Shown in pieces: positions 23,143 through 37,400 of a DNA stretch of 64,000 nucleotides. Both the position numbers and the translations under genes were made by a program. Every line of letters begins with the position of its first letter. Within the stretch, counting starts at the first letter, position 1. Below the pieces are notes generated by a model, which was not told the DNA's origin, did not search any database, and saw only the letters and a program-made list of their open reading frames with translations. The stretch is from positions 2,046,001 to 2,110,000 of the forward strand of contig JABRWF010000006.1 of the NCBI GenBank assembly GCA_018343915.1. Direction: 5' to 3'. Origin of the DNA: Agroathelia rolfsii. Its lineage: Eukaryota; Basidiomycota; Agaricomycetes; Amylocorticiales; Amylocorticiaceae.

Positions 23143-23850
23143 ATGTCTCAAACATCGCAGAGAGACCTTTTCGGAGGCGCGATAACCGCTCTACTTCCTT
23201 CAAATCTTATTGATGCATCGTATGTTTTTTTTCTGCCTGGAAATGTTGCTTTAGGTGTACTGACTAGCGGGTCGGTGGATCCATCGCATATAGCGACCTA
23301 CGCCAGGTCCCAGACACACAAGAAGTTTTCCTCTACCCCGACTCGGACGTGAGCATAATCATCGAGATCCTCGAACGGGTCACATCATCCCAATGGGAAG
23401 AAGCAGCCAGGTATGTACTCTATCTTCTGTTTCTTCTCGTCGTCTTTCGAGTATAGAACCTTATTTTTATTTTTATTTTTGAAAAAACTACATGATATGG
23501 CTTCTAGGTTTCATTTTGATTCCATCGCGCATGATAACTCAGCCTCGCGCAGCGTCGTCGAGCGGATCGTACAGACACCCGTAGCCAGACAGCCCGGAGA
23601 TGTTACGCCCGTGCCAATCGTCCTTACCGGTGTGCAATATGCACGAAAATTCAACCGTACAGAAGAGGACGAGGTTCAGATCCTGATGGGCCTGTATCGC
23701 GTTGAAAACAAGAATGTGGATATGATAGTCACCATGAACATACCCAATGGATCGCTGGCAAGCGCATCGACAGGACAACAGGGATATCGGGCTGTATTTG
23801 AGGAGGTTGTTCGCTCATTAAGAATTGTAGATTTCGACCTGTTTGCTTGA
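23143..23850 (+). CDS. Ran-interacting protein Mog1
   Basis: Three exons encode a Mog1/PsbP-fold protein. The first gives SQRDLFGGAITALLPSNLIDAS, the family's signature start. The intron acceptor near 23292 joins it to DLRQVPDTQEVFLYPDSDVSIIIEILERV, also diagnostic. The last exon gives FHFDSIAHDNSAS and GVQYARKFNRTEEDEVQILMGLYRVENKNVDMIVTMNIP, ending VVRSLRIVDFDLFA. Mog1 binds Ran-GTP, helps release nucleotide and supports nuclear protein import. Total length is near 190 residues, which is normal. The intron from 23222 could appear to have an earlier acceptor (TTTAG), but only the later one (ATATAG) keeps the conserved DLRQVPDTQEV sequence. Confidence 0.9.
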
Positions 23851-24133
23851 TGTATTAACCATTTAGTTTTCATGAGCTGATGCTAGCTTTTTTTTGTTGT
23901 ATGAATTTACATATATGTACGAGCAACTTGTGTTATCGCCGGCACGATGGGTATATAAATACATGATATTACACAAACTAACAAACTGATATATGATCAC
24001 CGGAGAGCAAAGCATGATTGACAAATACTCATGGTCCGTGAAAGCAAGCAATAAAGGAAAGCAAGAAGAAAAGAAAAAAGTACACGGATAAACAGCGACC
24101 GAATGCTTATAAATAAGATGGCAGTAGAAGAGC

Positions 24134-25776
24134 TCAGTCCTCCTCTTCGGGCTCCTCGACGATTTTTTCATGTACCGGAGACGAGGACATTCCAGCTGCT
24201 GCCTTGGCTTCCTTCTTTTTTCTTGCATTTTCTTTGAGTTTGTCCCATTTTTCACGGAAGCGTGTTATCATAGCTCGCTGAAATGTTGGTAACATTGATT
24301 AGTGATTCGGGATAGGGGGCAATGACGACAACTGACTTGTTTCTCGTTATCTGCGCGCACAACTCGCAATTCCTCCTCGAGCTCCTTTACTCGCTTCTGC
24401 AAGGAGCTTTCGCGGTCCCGATTGGGCAAAATTGCGTTCGGAATCGGTGGAGGCAAAGGGAGTGCACCCGGCATGTTCACGGAGCCGAAATCATTCATAG
24501 CTAGCGGAGGGCGAGGTGCAATCATAGACGCGCCCATAGCTCGTTGGGCCTTTTGGTCGTGCTTGATGAGCATATTTTGCGATGGAAAAGATATTAGAAG
24601 TGTCACCTGTTGTTTGGCCATGACTATACTTTCACGTAGTGATTGATCTTGTTCCCTACGTATTTGGATAACACGCTCCGCGGCGGCTAGTCGTTTTTTG
24701 AGGGACTCTACCTCCGCTTTAAGATTTGTGTTCTCTTTTTCGCTTCTGCGCGAATCGGAGCTAGAAGGCACAACGAAAAATCCATCATCTAAATCTTCGT
24801 CTGCAAAAAGATGTTATGAGCTAATACAGAAGAACATGGACAAACCAATGGTGTTTACCGTCATCGGCGAAAGAGTCAGGAGCTTGGGGTAGCCCTGTCG
24901 CGCGCGGTGCACCAAAGGAGACATCACCTGACAAAACTCGAGATCCGGCCGTTTTGACCCTGTCGAGACCACGGGATAGTCGAGTAGTGATGGTCTCCTC
25001 CATATCGGTGTCACTGCTGCTGCCAGCTTCTCTCGAATTTTTTCGAGGTTTCGTGTCATCCGATGGTAGTGGTGCGGTGGCAAATGCGACTGGTAGGTTT
25101 AATTGATCGAGGACACCATCCATGGTTCTCCAGAAAACATTGAATGCATCGCCTGGATCTGACTGGGACTTTAAGTTAGCCTTCGGTACATTAGAGAAAT
25201 AGTAGTGATCGTCCTTACACGCTGCCCCAGAACCATAAAAGACTCATCGACATTGAGTTGGGATTCATTGAGTCTTCCCGATCCGCTGTTACGTAGGATA
25301 GGCGGCGGCGATGGAATTGTTCTGCTCGGGCCGGCGGCTGCGGAGGACTTCGTAGGGAGAGATGGAGCTGCTTTAGGCTGTGGTAGAGACGGATCTTTAT
25401 TCTCTTCCTTCAATTTCTGTATTCTGCGTTGTAAGTCCTTGCTGGCTCTGAGGTGCTCGTTATAGAGCATTCGAAGGGTGCGCTTGGTCTAAGATCATCG
25501 AGAGGTGCATGAGAAAGTGCATTTTGGGGGTAGAATAGACTGGCAATTCCATGCGCAACAGTCACGTTTTCATCGCTTGAGTTTTCCACACAAGCCTGGA
25601 AGGCCTCTGCGGCCTTTGCATGTTCTTCGGATGCTGGGATGAGCAAGCCCTGAGAGAGAAAATCTTCTGCATTTGCAGCATGAGAATGGGCCTATGAAAG
25701 GATTATCAATAAATTGAACTGGTGCTAGGGCACTATTAAGGATCATTACAGCCGCTAATGTGAGTTCCTTGGACAT
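24134..25776 (-). CDS. MIT-domain plus coiled-coil protein, Atg38/NRBF2-like
   Basis: Several exons encode roughly 430 residues. The first ~85 form an all-helical MIT-like bundle (MSKELTLAAAHSHAANAEDFLSQG, then EEHAKAAEAFQACVENSSDENT and LRMLYNEHLRASKDLQRRIQKLKEE). A Ser/Pro linker follows. A short helix (DAFNVFWRTMDGVLDQL) is conserved-looking. The C-terminal half carries two heptad stretches (LKAEVESLKKRLAAAERVIQIRREQDQSL and SLQKRVKELEEELRVVRADNEKQ), then RAMITRFREKWDKLKENARKKKEAK and an acidic end EEPEEED. MIT followed by coiled coil is the layout of Atg38/NRBF2, the regulatory subunit of the autophagy PI3-kinase complex I. Identification rests on layout, not on a diagnostic motif, so another MIT adaptor is possible. 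Start is the ATG at 25776. Confidence 0.6.
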
Positions 25777-26449
25777 CGTCGACACTGGAGAACAAGGAAT
25801 ACGGGATGGGAGGAGGAGAAGATTTCAAGTTGCGTAAAAGAAGCTCGCTAGCTAGAAAGGCTGCTAGATTCCCATTTGAATTTGATTCCGCACAGGTGCC
25901 CTATAGCACTTGCCCTACTTGCGCATTTGCTTCCGCTTGTGTCTTGTCGGGGGCCTCCAACGTACTGGGCTAATAACTGGTTGGCACTGCTGGTGCTCAG
26001 CAAATGTAATGATCTCCTATTATATACTCCTCGGACTTTTAGACACCATTACCGGGTGATATCCGGTAAAGGACATCATGCGATCAATAGTACTAGTAGT
26101 AATGGGGCATTTAACCCCATAGCGGCTAAACTCAGCACCACTCGTGATTAAGTGATACTTCAAAACCGTTCAAGTTCTTGCAGTTGGCTGTCACTACACC
26201 ACCTTCAAGTTCTGAGCCCAGACGGTGAAAAATGTTGACACCTATCTCCATATGTTCTTGACATGCCTTAATAGCTCATTAATTGGAGCTTGTGTACTGA
26301 CAGACAGTGAGTGTCGTGACATACGGGCCTTATGGGAGGAAGATGAAATGTGTACTCCTCCTAACCCCTAATAAGGCCGTACATAAATAAAGCATACAAA
26401 CACTCTACTTCCCCTTCTGAGCGGCAGATTCTAAGTTTAATTGACAACC
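25777..26449. other. Divergent intergenic region
   Basis: About 670 bp between the start of the MIT gene (minus) and the next plus-strand gene. It presumably carries both promoters. A TA-rich stretch with CATAAATAAAGCATAC lies about 60 bp before the next start. No gene is seen. Confidence 0.5.
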
Positions 26450-27151
26450 ATGTCTCTCCGTTCTTTGTTCAACAAGAATGACAAGGTACGCTTCTTATGA
26501 TGAATGTCGTTGTATCATTCAATTCTAAACGTTATGAAATTACAGCATCAAGTACATCAACACTCACTCTTCACAAGAGAAACATTACAGGGAGACATCA
26601 ATTTGAAGCACACAAAGAATAACAGAAATCGCTCCTCAACAGACAGTACCAGTCCTGGGCCAAGAAACAAAACAATTGCAAGCTGCGCCCCTGTTTTACC
26701 CGAACTCGACTTTCCTCCTCAACTTGATAGCTTTACCAACATACCATGGCCTATGGACAATCCATTACTGGGTCAAGGTGGACAGCTGCCGCTACCTAGG
26801 ACCGCGTCTTCGTCTTCCATGCCGATACTGCCAGCACAGGAGATGCTCCTTCCTCCGGATGACCAAGATCCGAAACGGAAGAGGTTTACAATTGCACAGG
26901 ACAAGGTGGTTCAGCCATATCAGAAATTCACATCATCCAGTAGTCGTATACTGCCACTCTTCCAGGATTCATGCCATAGCAAGGCGAGTGATGAGGCAGA
27001 AGATACCTGGTATCCACCTGAGGAATCGGCTCCGAGTCGTGTGCAAGATATGAAATGTACACCTGTTTGTGAGCTGGTCCATTATCCAATAGTCATATCG
27101 CAAGCTAGCTATCATTCCTGTGTTGTCCCAATAGAGATAGATTTTGAATGA
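26450..27151 (+). CDS. Unrecognised two-exon protein
   Basis: Exon 1 gives MSLRSLFNKNDK, and a 57-nt GT-AG intron (donor GTACGC, acceptor TTACAG) joins it to HQVHQHSLFTRETL. The product is about 215 residues, Ser/Pro-rich and hydrophilic until the last 30 residues, where a more hydrophobic stretch (CELVHYPIVISQASYHSCVVPIEIDFE) follows. There are no clear domains. The LPRTASSSSMPIL and DPKRKRFTIAQDK patches could be phosphorylation or basic binding sites. A plausible start context (ACCATGT) and clean splice sites support a real gene. I do not recognise the family and offer no function. Confidence 0.55.
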
Positions 27152-27256
27152 AACCAGCTACATATGAGGTATCCAGTGATGGATATGGCCTAATATAAAA
27201 TGCTATGTAATGTAATAATTAAAACGAGTACCATGAATTATACTATTTTTATATAT

Positions 27257-27272
27257 GTGGCGTACACGTGAT
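27257..27272. repeat. 16-bp direct repeat, left copy
   Basis: GTGGCGTACACGTGAT, identical to the copy at 27506-27521. It contains a CACGTG hexamer and is interpreted as a target-site duplication flanking the insert. Confidence 0.85.
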
Positions 27273-27505
27273 TACCTACTCGGCTCTAGAACCTGTCACC
27301 GCAACCTAGGCGCTGACACCACAACCCGCCGCACACACAACACCTACATGGCACAGCACCTACCACACCCAGCTATACCCCTCCCACTTTAGTCACCTAC
27401 CGCTATTCTTCCCGCTCAGAGCCAGGGCTCTCCCCTGGACTCCGGTTTGCCTTAGTAGCATGATAGGAGTTAAAATAAATTAACCAAAAAAAAAAAGAAA
27501 AAAAA
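27273..27505 (+). mobile_element. Putative non-autonomous retroposon (poly(A)-tailed insert)
   Basis: A 233-bp segment flanked by perfect 16-bp direct repeats, ending in an A-rich tail (ATTAACC then about 20 bases almost all A) directly before the right repeat. This arrangement is what LINE-mediated retroposition of a SINE or a cellular RNA leaves. The body is unusually rich in CAC/ACC and does not show a convincing tRNA-type A or B box, so I cannot tell a SINE from a retrocopied transcript. No reading frame of note is present. It sits about 170-420 bp upstream of the Rsp5-like start codon. Confidence 0.55.
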
Positions 27506-27521
27506 GTGGCGTACACGTGAT
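27506..27521. repeat. 16-bp direct repeat, right copy
   Basis: Identical to 27257-27272. It follows the A-rich tail directly, and the CACGTG hexamer is thereby present twice upstream of the Rsp5-like gene. Confidence 0.85.
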
Positions 27522-27689
27522 CGGAACTGTCGGTAATCGGCAAGCAGCGGAGGTGCAAGTCCGGGCACAGTCGAGCGCCGTCGACGACGAACGACACCAA
27601 GGCACACCTCTCCACTCATCCTCGACTACAAATTAGCCCGCTTTTTTCTAGGCAAAGTCACGTAAGAGCGCCGAGCGCCATACAGGGCC

Positions 27690-30794
<3,105 letters not shown>

Positions 30795-31749
30795 AGAAAA
30801 GCTTGTCATCCGTATTGTTTACTCGCTTCTAATATTATATCTATATTTCCTCTTCTTGGCTTCTATATCCTCCTTGGATCCTCTCGTTCTCTATTTGTCT
30901 GTTTTTCATCTCTTTGGTTCAGACATACAATTAATCCTCCTATTCCCCTAAATCTTTGTTTACCGCGGACTGCTCTGATTCCCAGATGCCCCGAAGATGC
31001 ATGTAAATATATGTAATCGAAACTCTCCTTCCCCTATTCCTTTATTTTTCGTTTCTTTTGTTTTTCTCGTTTTTTTATCCTGTTTTCGTCTTAACAAAGC
31101 GATTCCGTTTGCTTGCTCACTCGATCGGTTGATTGATTATATAAAGATGTATGGTACAAAAGTATCAGTTTTACACACGAAAGAAAGTTGGTTTTTGGCC
31201 ATATGAGAAGGAAACACGTCGGGATATATCAGAAATAAGGCAAAAAAAACAAAAAAAAAACACGAATTTGTAAGTAGTAGAAAGAAAAGAAAAGAAAAAA
31301 ACGAGTCAGAAGTAAGATACGGATTTAGCAAAAACGAAGAACTAGAAAGCAGAACAAAAGCAATCGGGACATCCAAGAAAATCAAGCTGCCCACTAGCAC
31401 CACCCTCTCAAGGTGTAACCCCCATACAATACCGAAAAAGTGTCCTTGTTATTGTCAACATAACAGCCTTTTTGTCCTTAGCCGAATTGCGTTGGGACGG
31501 ACGAGATAGGTTAGAATGGCGTTCTCACGCATCCGAGCAAACATGCGCGTAAATCTCTCCCCCCTCCCCCCCAATGTGCAATCGACTCAAGCCCCATGGT
31601 TGAAAAACGAAATAGAACGGTCAGTGCATCATTGAGCTCGTGTCCACGTCCGCGTTCTTTCCGCACCCATCCATCTGAGTCACATGCTACACATCGTCTA
31701 CAAAATCTCTCGCCAGGAGGGATATACCGATATAGATTCTTACATGAGG
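30795..31749. other. Convergent 3' region, Rsp5-like / cap methyltransferase
   Basis: Nearly 1 kb with both genes ending into it. It is T-rich on the left and A-rich around 31240-31300, consistent with two untranslated ends. No gene or RNA is recognised. Confidence 0.5.
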
Positions 31750-34271
31750 CTACGATCTTTTCTTGAAGGCGAACGCGATGTAGATATCTATATTTAGCAC
31801 AAAAATACATAACCGATTCATGTCAGTCAGCGTTTGATACATCCCAAAGAACAGCAAGAGATGAAACGTAACATGATAAAGCCAAGAGAAAGAAGAAACT
31901 TACTAGCTGCCTCCCACTGATCTTCGTCCATGGCGCTCCCACCGTCGGCATCGACAACACCCATCCTAAGCATGAGCGACCGGAACTCGGGATCTTCCCC
32001 GTGTTCGTTGAAGACCTGATGGAATTCTTCTCGGTAGACACACTCTAGGCCGTATTCAGATGCCATTCTAAAGGAAAAGAAAAAGGTACAATAAAGATAA
32101 AGGTTTCAAGTTAGCCGTCAGATAAACGGAAAAAGTAGTAGAAGAGGAGAATATTCCGTACTGCAGAAAGTTGTCCCATCGGACGACATATTCCGGCACG
32201 TTCTCAACGGCATCTTGGAGATAGAACCAGTACTTGTGACCGAACACGGGCTTCTTCTCTCGGTCCTCGAAGCGAATCTTGTAGACCGAGTTACCAAATG
32301 ATAGGTCGCTTTTATCTCTATCTGGCGGTAGGCTGTCTAGATTTGTTCTGGATTATAACGAAACGAAAAAAAAAACGATCAGAGCGGGCGCAATTAACCA
32401 GTCATGGTTATATCTCTTCGTCTGATAAGAACAAAACACAAAGAGATAGACCACCAAAGGGGCAAAGGAAAAGGGAAGGAACGTACAAGAGCTGCTCGGA
32501 GTTCGGTATAGTGCCCACGAAAACACCGCCGGGCCGGAGCCACTTGGTGACGTTCTCCAGCATCCTGCGCGCCTTTTGCACCGTCTCAAACGCATAGTGC
32601 ATGCAAAACTGCATAGATACAACATCAAACGGCCTCGCCAGCTGCGCGGGCGCGAATGCCTTCGTGAGCAGATCGGTGTAACAGTCCAGCGCGGCAAAAT
32701 GGGCATCGAACCGCGCGCCTTTCATCGTCTCCCAACGGGCCCGAGCTTGGGTAACGGATACCTGGGCGATATCTGCGACCAAATAGATGTCAGTGTGTGC
32801 ATATGTTTGTGGGGGTGGGCGGGGAATAGAATGGAGACATTACGTAAACGGTCATGCCTTCTTTCAAAAAGAGATGAAGAAGTGGGAAGGGAGAGGCAGG
32901 AGAGAGAGGGGGGGGGGGGAGGGGGGAGAGGAAGGAAATTATCGAAGCATACCTACACAGCACACCTCACGCACGCGCGCTTTGCTCCATTTATTGAGAT
33001 CCCCGCCTTTGCCACAGCCCATGTCAAGTACCTTGCCCGAGCCGCCACGGCGCCCACCCGCTTGTGTCGTACCCTTGTACGACTCATGGCTGCCCAGAAC
33101 AGGGTAGGCAAATTTCGATATCAGGACGGACTTGACCCAGTTATTAAAATTCTTCAGGCCAATGATAGGCGACTCTTGGCGGTCCTTGAGGCCGACGTCC
33201 GGTCTGGCGTTGTCTATGAGAAGAGGAAAACAAGGTGAGTAAGGCGGGAGAGGGAGGAGGCAGTGATAACGGCAACAACGGTAAGTAGGGCTGATCGGGC
33301 ATTATCACCCCGTCACCACGGACAATACTTTAAAAATGGGGGCAGGGCTTACAATGTTCAACCACAACGCCCACATCACCAGCCCATCTTTTGTCGGGCA
33401 GCTGATCTTCACCGCCGCCCCAACCACCGCCATCGTCGTCGACCGGTCTCTTGCGCTTGCGCGTCATGAGACGCTGGGTTCCATGGCCGACAAAGGTGCG
33501 GTACATATCCATCTCGCCGGCTGTCATGGGCTTGAGGACCGAGCCTGGTGGCGTGACTCGCGTGCGTGGATTGTAGGGTATCGTTGATTTTTTCTTGGGT
33601 GGCATGATAGCTTTGGTTTCAATGGGGGAGCGTGTTAGCCGTGCGACCTGGCTGCTCGGTGAAGAGGGTGAAGAGGATGGTACAGGGGGAGGTGCGACAG
33701 TAAGGGTCAAAGGAGAGGTTGTAGATGCGGAATGGGGTACTCGAGACGGGCCCGCCGCGGGTGAGGGTGATATACCCGAGGGAGAGGAATTGGAGCCGAA
33801 CAGCGTGTGTGATGAGGCCGTGGATCCTTGTGAGGGTGGCCTCTGTGCAAAGTAGGAGGCTTCACGGGCTTCAGAGGGTTCCCGCCTGCTTATGGGTGAG
33901 GTGAGCTGTACAGGGATGTCCTGGCTGAGCAGCAGGTGTGATATGCTCGAGCGGGGTGTCAATGTCGTGGGGGACTGTGTCGCCGTCGTCGGTGTGCGCA
34001 CGTGCAGGACGGGGTCGACGGAGTGAGAGTTGAGCAAGACAGAGAGATCAGTTGCCCGTCTCTGTGGCGGATGGGGCACCGGTGTGGGGGTCGTCGTCGT
34101 AAAACTCAAAGCAGAAGACGGCCTCCCATCTGGACCAGGAGGAGGGGAAAGATGCTGGGGCGGATGATCAACGGCAGCCGGATGGGTTTTCGGTAGCAGC
34201 GGCTGTGCCTGTGACGGGAGAGTAGTAGGAGAGCTCAAGGCAGCATCGCGTACAGGATCGAACGCAGGCAT
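31750..34271 (-). CDS. mRNA cap guanine-N7 methyltransferase
   Basis: The nuclear enzyme that adds the N7 methyl group to capped mRNA from S-adenosylmethionine (Abd1/RNMT family). The first ~230 residues are Ser/Pro-rich and disordered, followed by the basic [13 protein letters not shown] stretch. The catalytic part reads [53 protein letters not shown] (SAM-binding motif I), [52 protein letters not shown], and the C-terminal [39 protein letters not shown]. These are all RNMT signatures. The end is made by a final splice to [12 protein letters not shown]. An ATG at 34271 opens the long N-terminal exon; the conserved part would begin with the ATG of MPPKKKS if the leader were not translated. 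Confidence 0.93.
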
Positions 34272-34464
34272 CGAGGAACGTTGAGCACGGGTGCGGCAGC
34301 GATGAGAGCTATCCGGAGACGGCGGCCAGAGACGATGTTGAGAGTGCTACAGACATGTACGGTACAGCCATAACCACCACAACTACTGCCCGCGCCCGCC
34401 AGCGCCGTGGTTTATGTAAGCAGCGCATACACTATGTACTACATGCACTATCATTTACTTTACT

Positions 34465-37400
34465 TTACCGCTTGCTCGCCCATCCCTCCAGCCATTGCTC
34501 CAGCTCACTGGTCGAACGCTGTGCATGTATAATGAGAAGACGGTATCATTGCAAATCACTTCACTCACCTCAATCCACTCCGCCTTGGTCTTGACGCTGT
34601 CCAGCGTTTGTCGCAGCACAAAGCTGTACTTGGACGTCTCCTTGCCCGCGAAAAACTCAGAGTACTTGTCATAGTCATGCTTCGTCGACAGGCCCTCAAA
34701 TGTATTCTGTGCTAATAGTTAGCTTCGTCACAGGTTGAAAATAGGCTACTTGCCTCGATGATGGCGCCAAAGGAAAAGTTGCCCTCGAAGCGTTTGTAGA
34801 ACTGCCATTTGTTTTTGTCCAGTCAACTTGAAGCACAACCTTGAAATCAATCATCTCTGGCCCCTTACCACATCGTAGTTTTCGACCACAAAGTCGACCA
34901 CTGTCCGCCTATGCGTGCGATTCCTTGCAAGCCCACGGAAGAATGTGATCACATCCTGGTCGCGCGTCTTGTCTCGCACATAATGCAGCGTCTCTTGGAT
35001 CAGCTCAGGATCCTCGAATGCAGCAAGACCAAAGCTATATAATCAGATATACATTAGATTCCTCACAAAAAACCTTGAATGAAAGAAAAACAAAATAAAA
35101 TCACGTACATGGCGGCCTGCTTCGTAGTCGGGATCCGCGATGTCTCCACTAGATTGACCAAAAACTTGTGTGTCGCCTTGTCACCGGTACGACCCGCCTG
35201 GATAATAAAGTCAAAGAGTCAATGATGATGAAAATTAGTCGTCATGGTGGTCATGGAATAAGCAACATGAAAGCAAACGGGGCCACCCTTTCTCATCCAT
35301 GTGACCAGGCCATGTCGTTTTATATAAGCAAGCAACAGCAGTAGTAAGCACTCACGTTTCGGAATATGGCCCGCTGGATATCCCCGGGAATCAGTGAGTC
35401 ATCTCCGGTCTCCACGTATACGTTAAACCGCCGGCTCAGCTCCGCAACAACCCTATTTTTCAAAAATTAGAGCGAGGACTCGTTTCGGGGAGCGACTAAA
35501 AAAGAGAGGCACACTTACTTGGGCTCACCGGCACCGGCGGCCTGTTCGATTGCCTGGGTACGGATGGACAAGACAGAATCAGGATCTTGAGGGGAATAGT
35601 CGTAGCCAAACTGGTCGACGAGTGGGGTGTAGATCGCCTTGAGAAAAAAAAACAATGAACATAAGCATCTTTATAGAGGGCAATTCGTCTGCGGTTACAT
35701 ACTCTACGGAACTGGTTTAGCAGCTTCGACGCTTTCGGGTTCTCCCACCATGTATCGACCAAGTTGCTCAGAGAACCTGTGATACTATCCCAGACCAAGA
35801 CTGATACGATTCAGCATGTGACGGGCGATGACGATAGAAGATACGAAAGGCTTACACTCTTTCTCGTGACGGAGGATATTGACGATATCCAACGCACTGC
35901 TCACAGGGCTCAACCCAGCCTTGGCAAGTGCGATTGAATCGTTGACGATGCCCATACGATCGTTAACCCCAAAGATCTCGTTGCCCTGAGCGGCCACAGT
36001 CGCAATCTTGATCAGACGCTCTGGTGAGTACAGCACACGATCTATAAAGTACCGTTAACCTAAGGGAATGTCGTCAATCAAGGAAAATTCCCATACAAAC
36101 TCCCGTTGTCTCAGCGTTTAATTTGTACGGCTTTGACGTGTCCACAGGAATGGTTGTCTCACGCGTGGACAACAGCGCCCTTCGGTCAATGTTGGGTTTG
36201 CCAGAACCGTCGACGGTGAGCAAGCTCAGGGGGACGTCCCAGATTGTTTCGTTATCTTCCGGCCTAACATGGCCATCCTCTAAGAAACGGTCCTGGCGAA
36301 CGGTGATGCTATCCGGACTCTCAGTGACTTTGATGACGGGGAATCCCATCTATGTGAACCGTTTAATTTTATGGGAATATTGGGTAGTATTAAATATCTT
36401 CCTTACCTTTTGAACCCAAGTGTTCATCATAGGGGTTACATTGACACCTGATCGAGGCTTAACATACCATCTGGACACAGTATAACTCAAAACCAACCTG
36501 CAGCTTCTCCGATGCCATTCCACAGATCCGAAGACACAGTGTTGCCATACAAGTGGCGTTTGAGGTAGATGGACACGCCTTTCAAGAAATTCTCCTCTCC
36601 CACGTAGAATGACAACATGCGGAGCACTAATGTGGAACGAAATGTGTAAAAGTGAGTGGTGCGATCATGAGTGATTGATCAATTTACAAACCTGAGCCGG
36701 CTTTATCATAAGACAGGTTATCAAATATCTATATAATATATTTTAGTGCTATGGCAATCACCAAAACTCTCACACAAGGCAACCCACCTGGTTAATCTGA
36801 TCAGCATCAGGGACGTCAACTTCAATCGGATGGGAAGAGAGCTTGGCGTCCAAGTCCAAAGCGCTATTGAGGAATGAAGTGATAAAATCCGAGTCGACAT
36901 GCCATTCGGGGAACAACCTAAAATGACATGAGTGTGGATATGAGAAGGGATTGAAGACTGTGATATGTACTTGTCTGCAATAATCGACTCTCCCATCTGC
37001 ACCTCGTTGAGTTTGCATGTTGGGAACCTCCCCAATGTGATAATTCAGCTCACCAAAGTAGCAAATCCTAAGGCAGTATGCTTAAGAAAAGAAAAATACT
37101 CCTTTACTTGCTTAATGCTCACCTTCATTCAAGTATAGATACGACCACCACTCCATGGTGGTGATGTCACCGAACCACATGTGGGCCACTTCGTGGCTTT
37201 GAGTGAATAAGACGTTTCGCTTTGCTCTTAGGTCTGCCTTGGCCGGGTCAAGCAAGAACGCGGTGGTCCGGCCCGTGATGAGTCCCCAGCCCTCCATAGC
37301 ACCTGGAAGACTTGGCTTAAGCGGGAGAGGAAAAAACAAAAAGAAGTAAATGTGGAGCTTTGAGCCAACCTGAGTCGAAATCATGAACAACGAGGGTATC

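Larger units (their letters stand above)
27152..27689. other. Upstream region of the Rsp5-like gene
   Basis: It contains the 3' end of the previous gene and the Rsp5-like promoter. Most of its middle is the poly(A)-tailed insert described separately. Beyond the insert lie several more ACGTGA/CACGTAA-like motifs (27659-27664). Confidence 0.6.
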
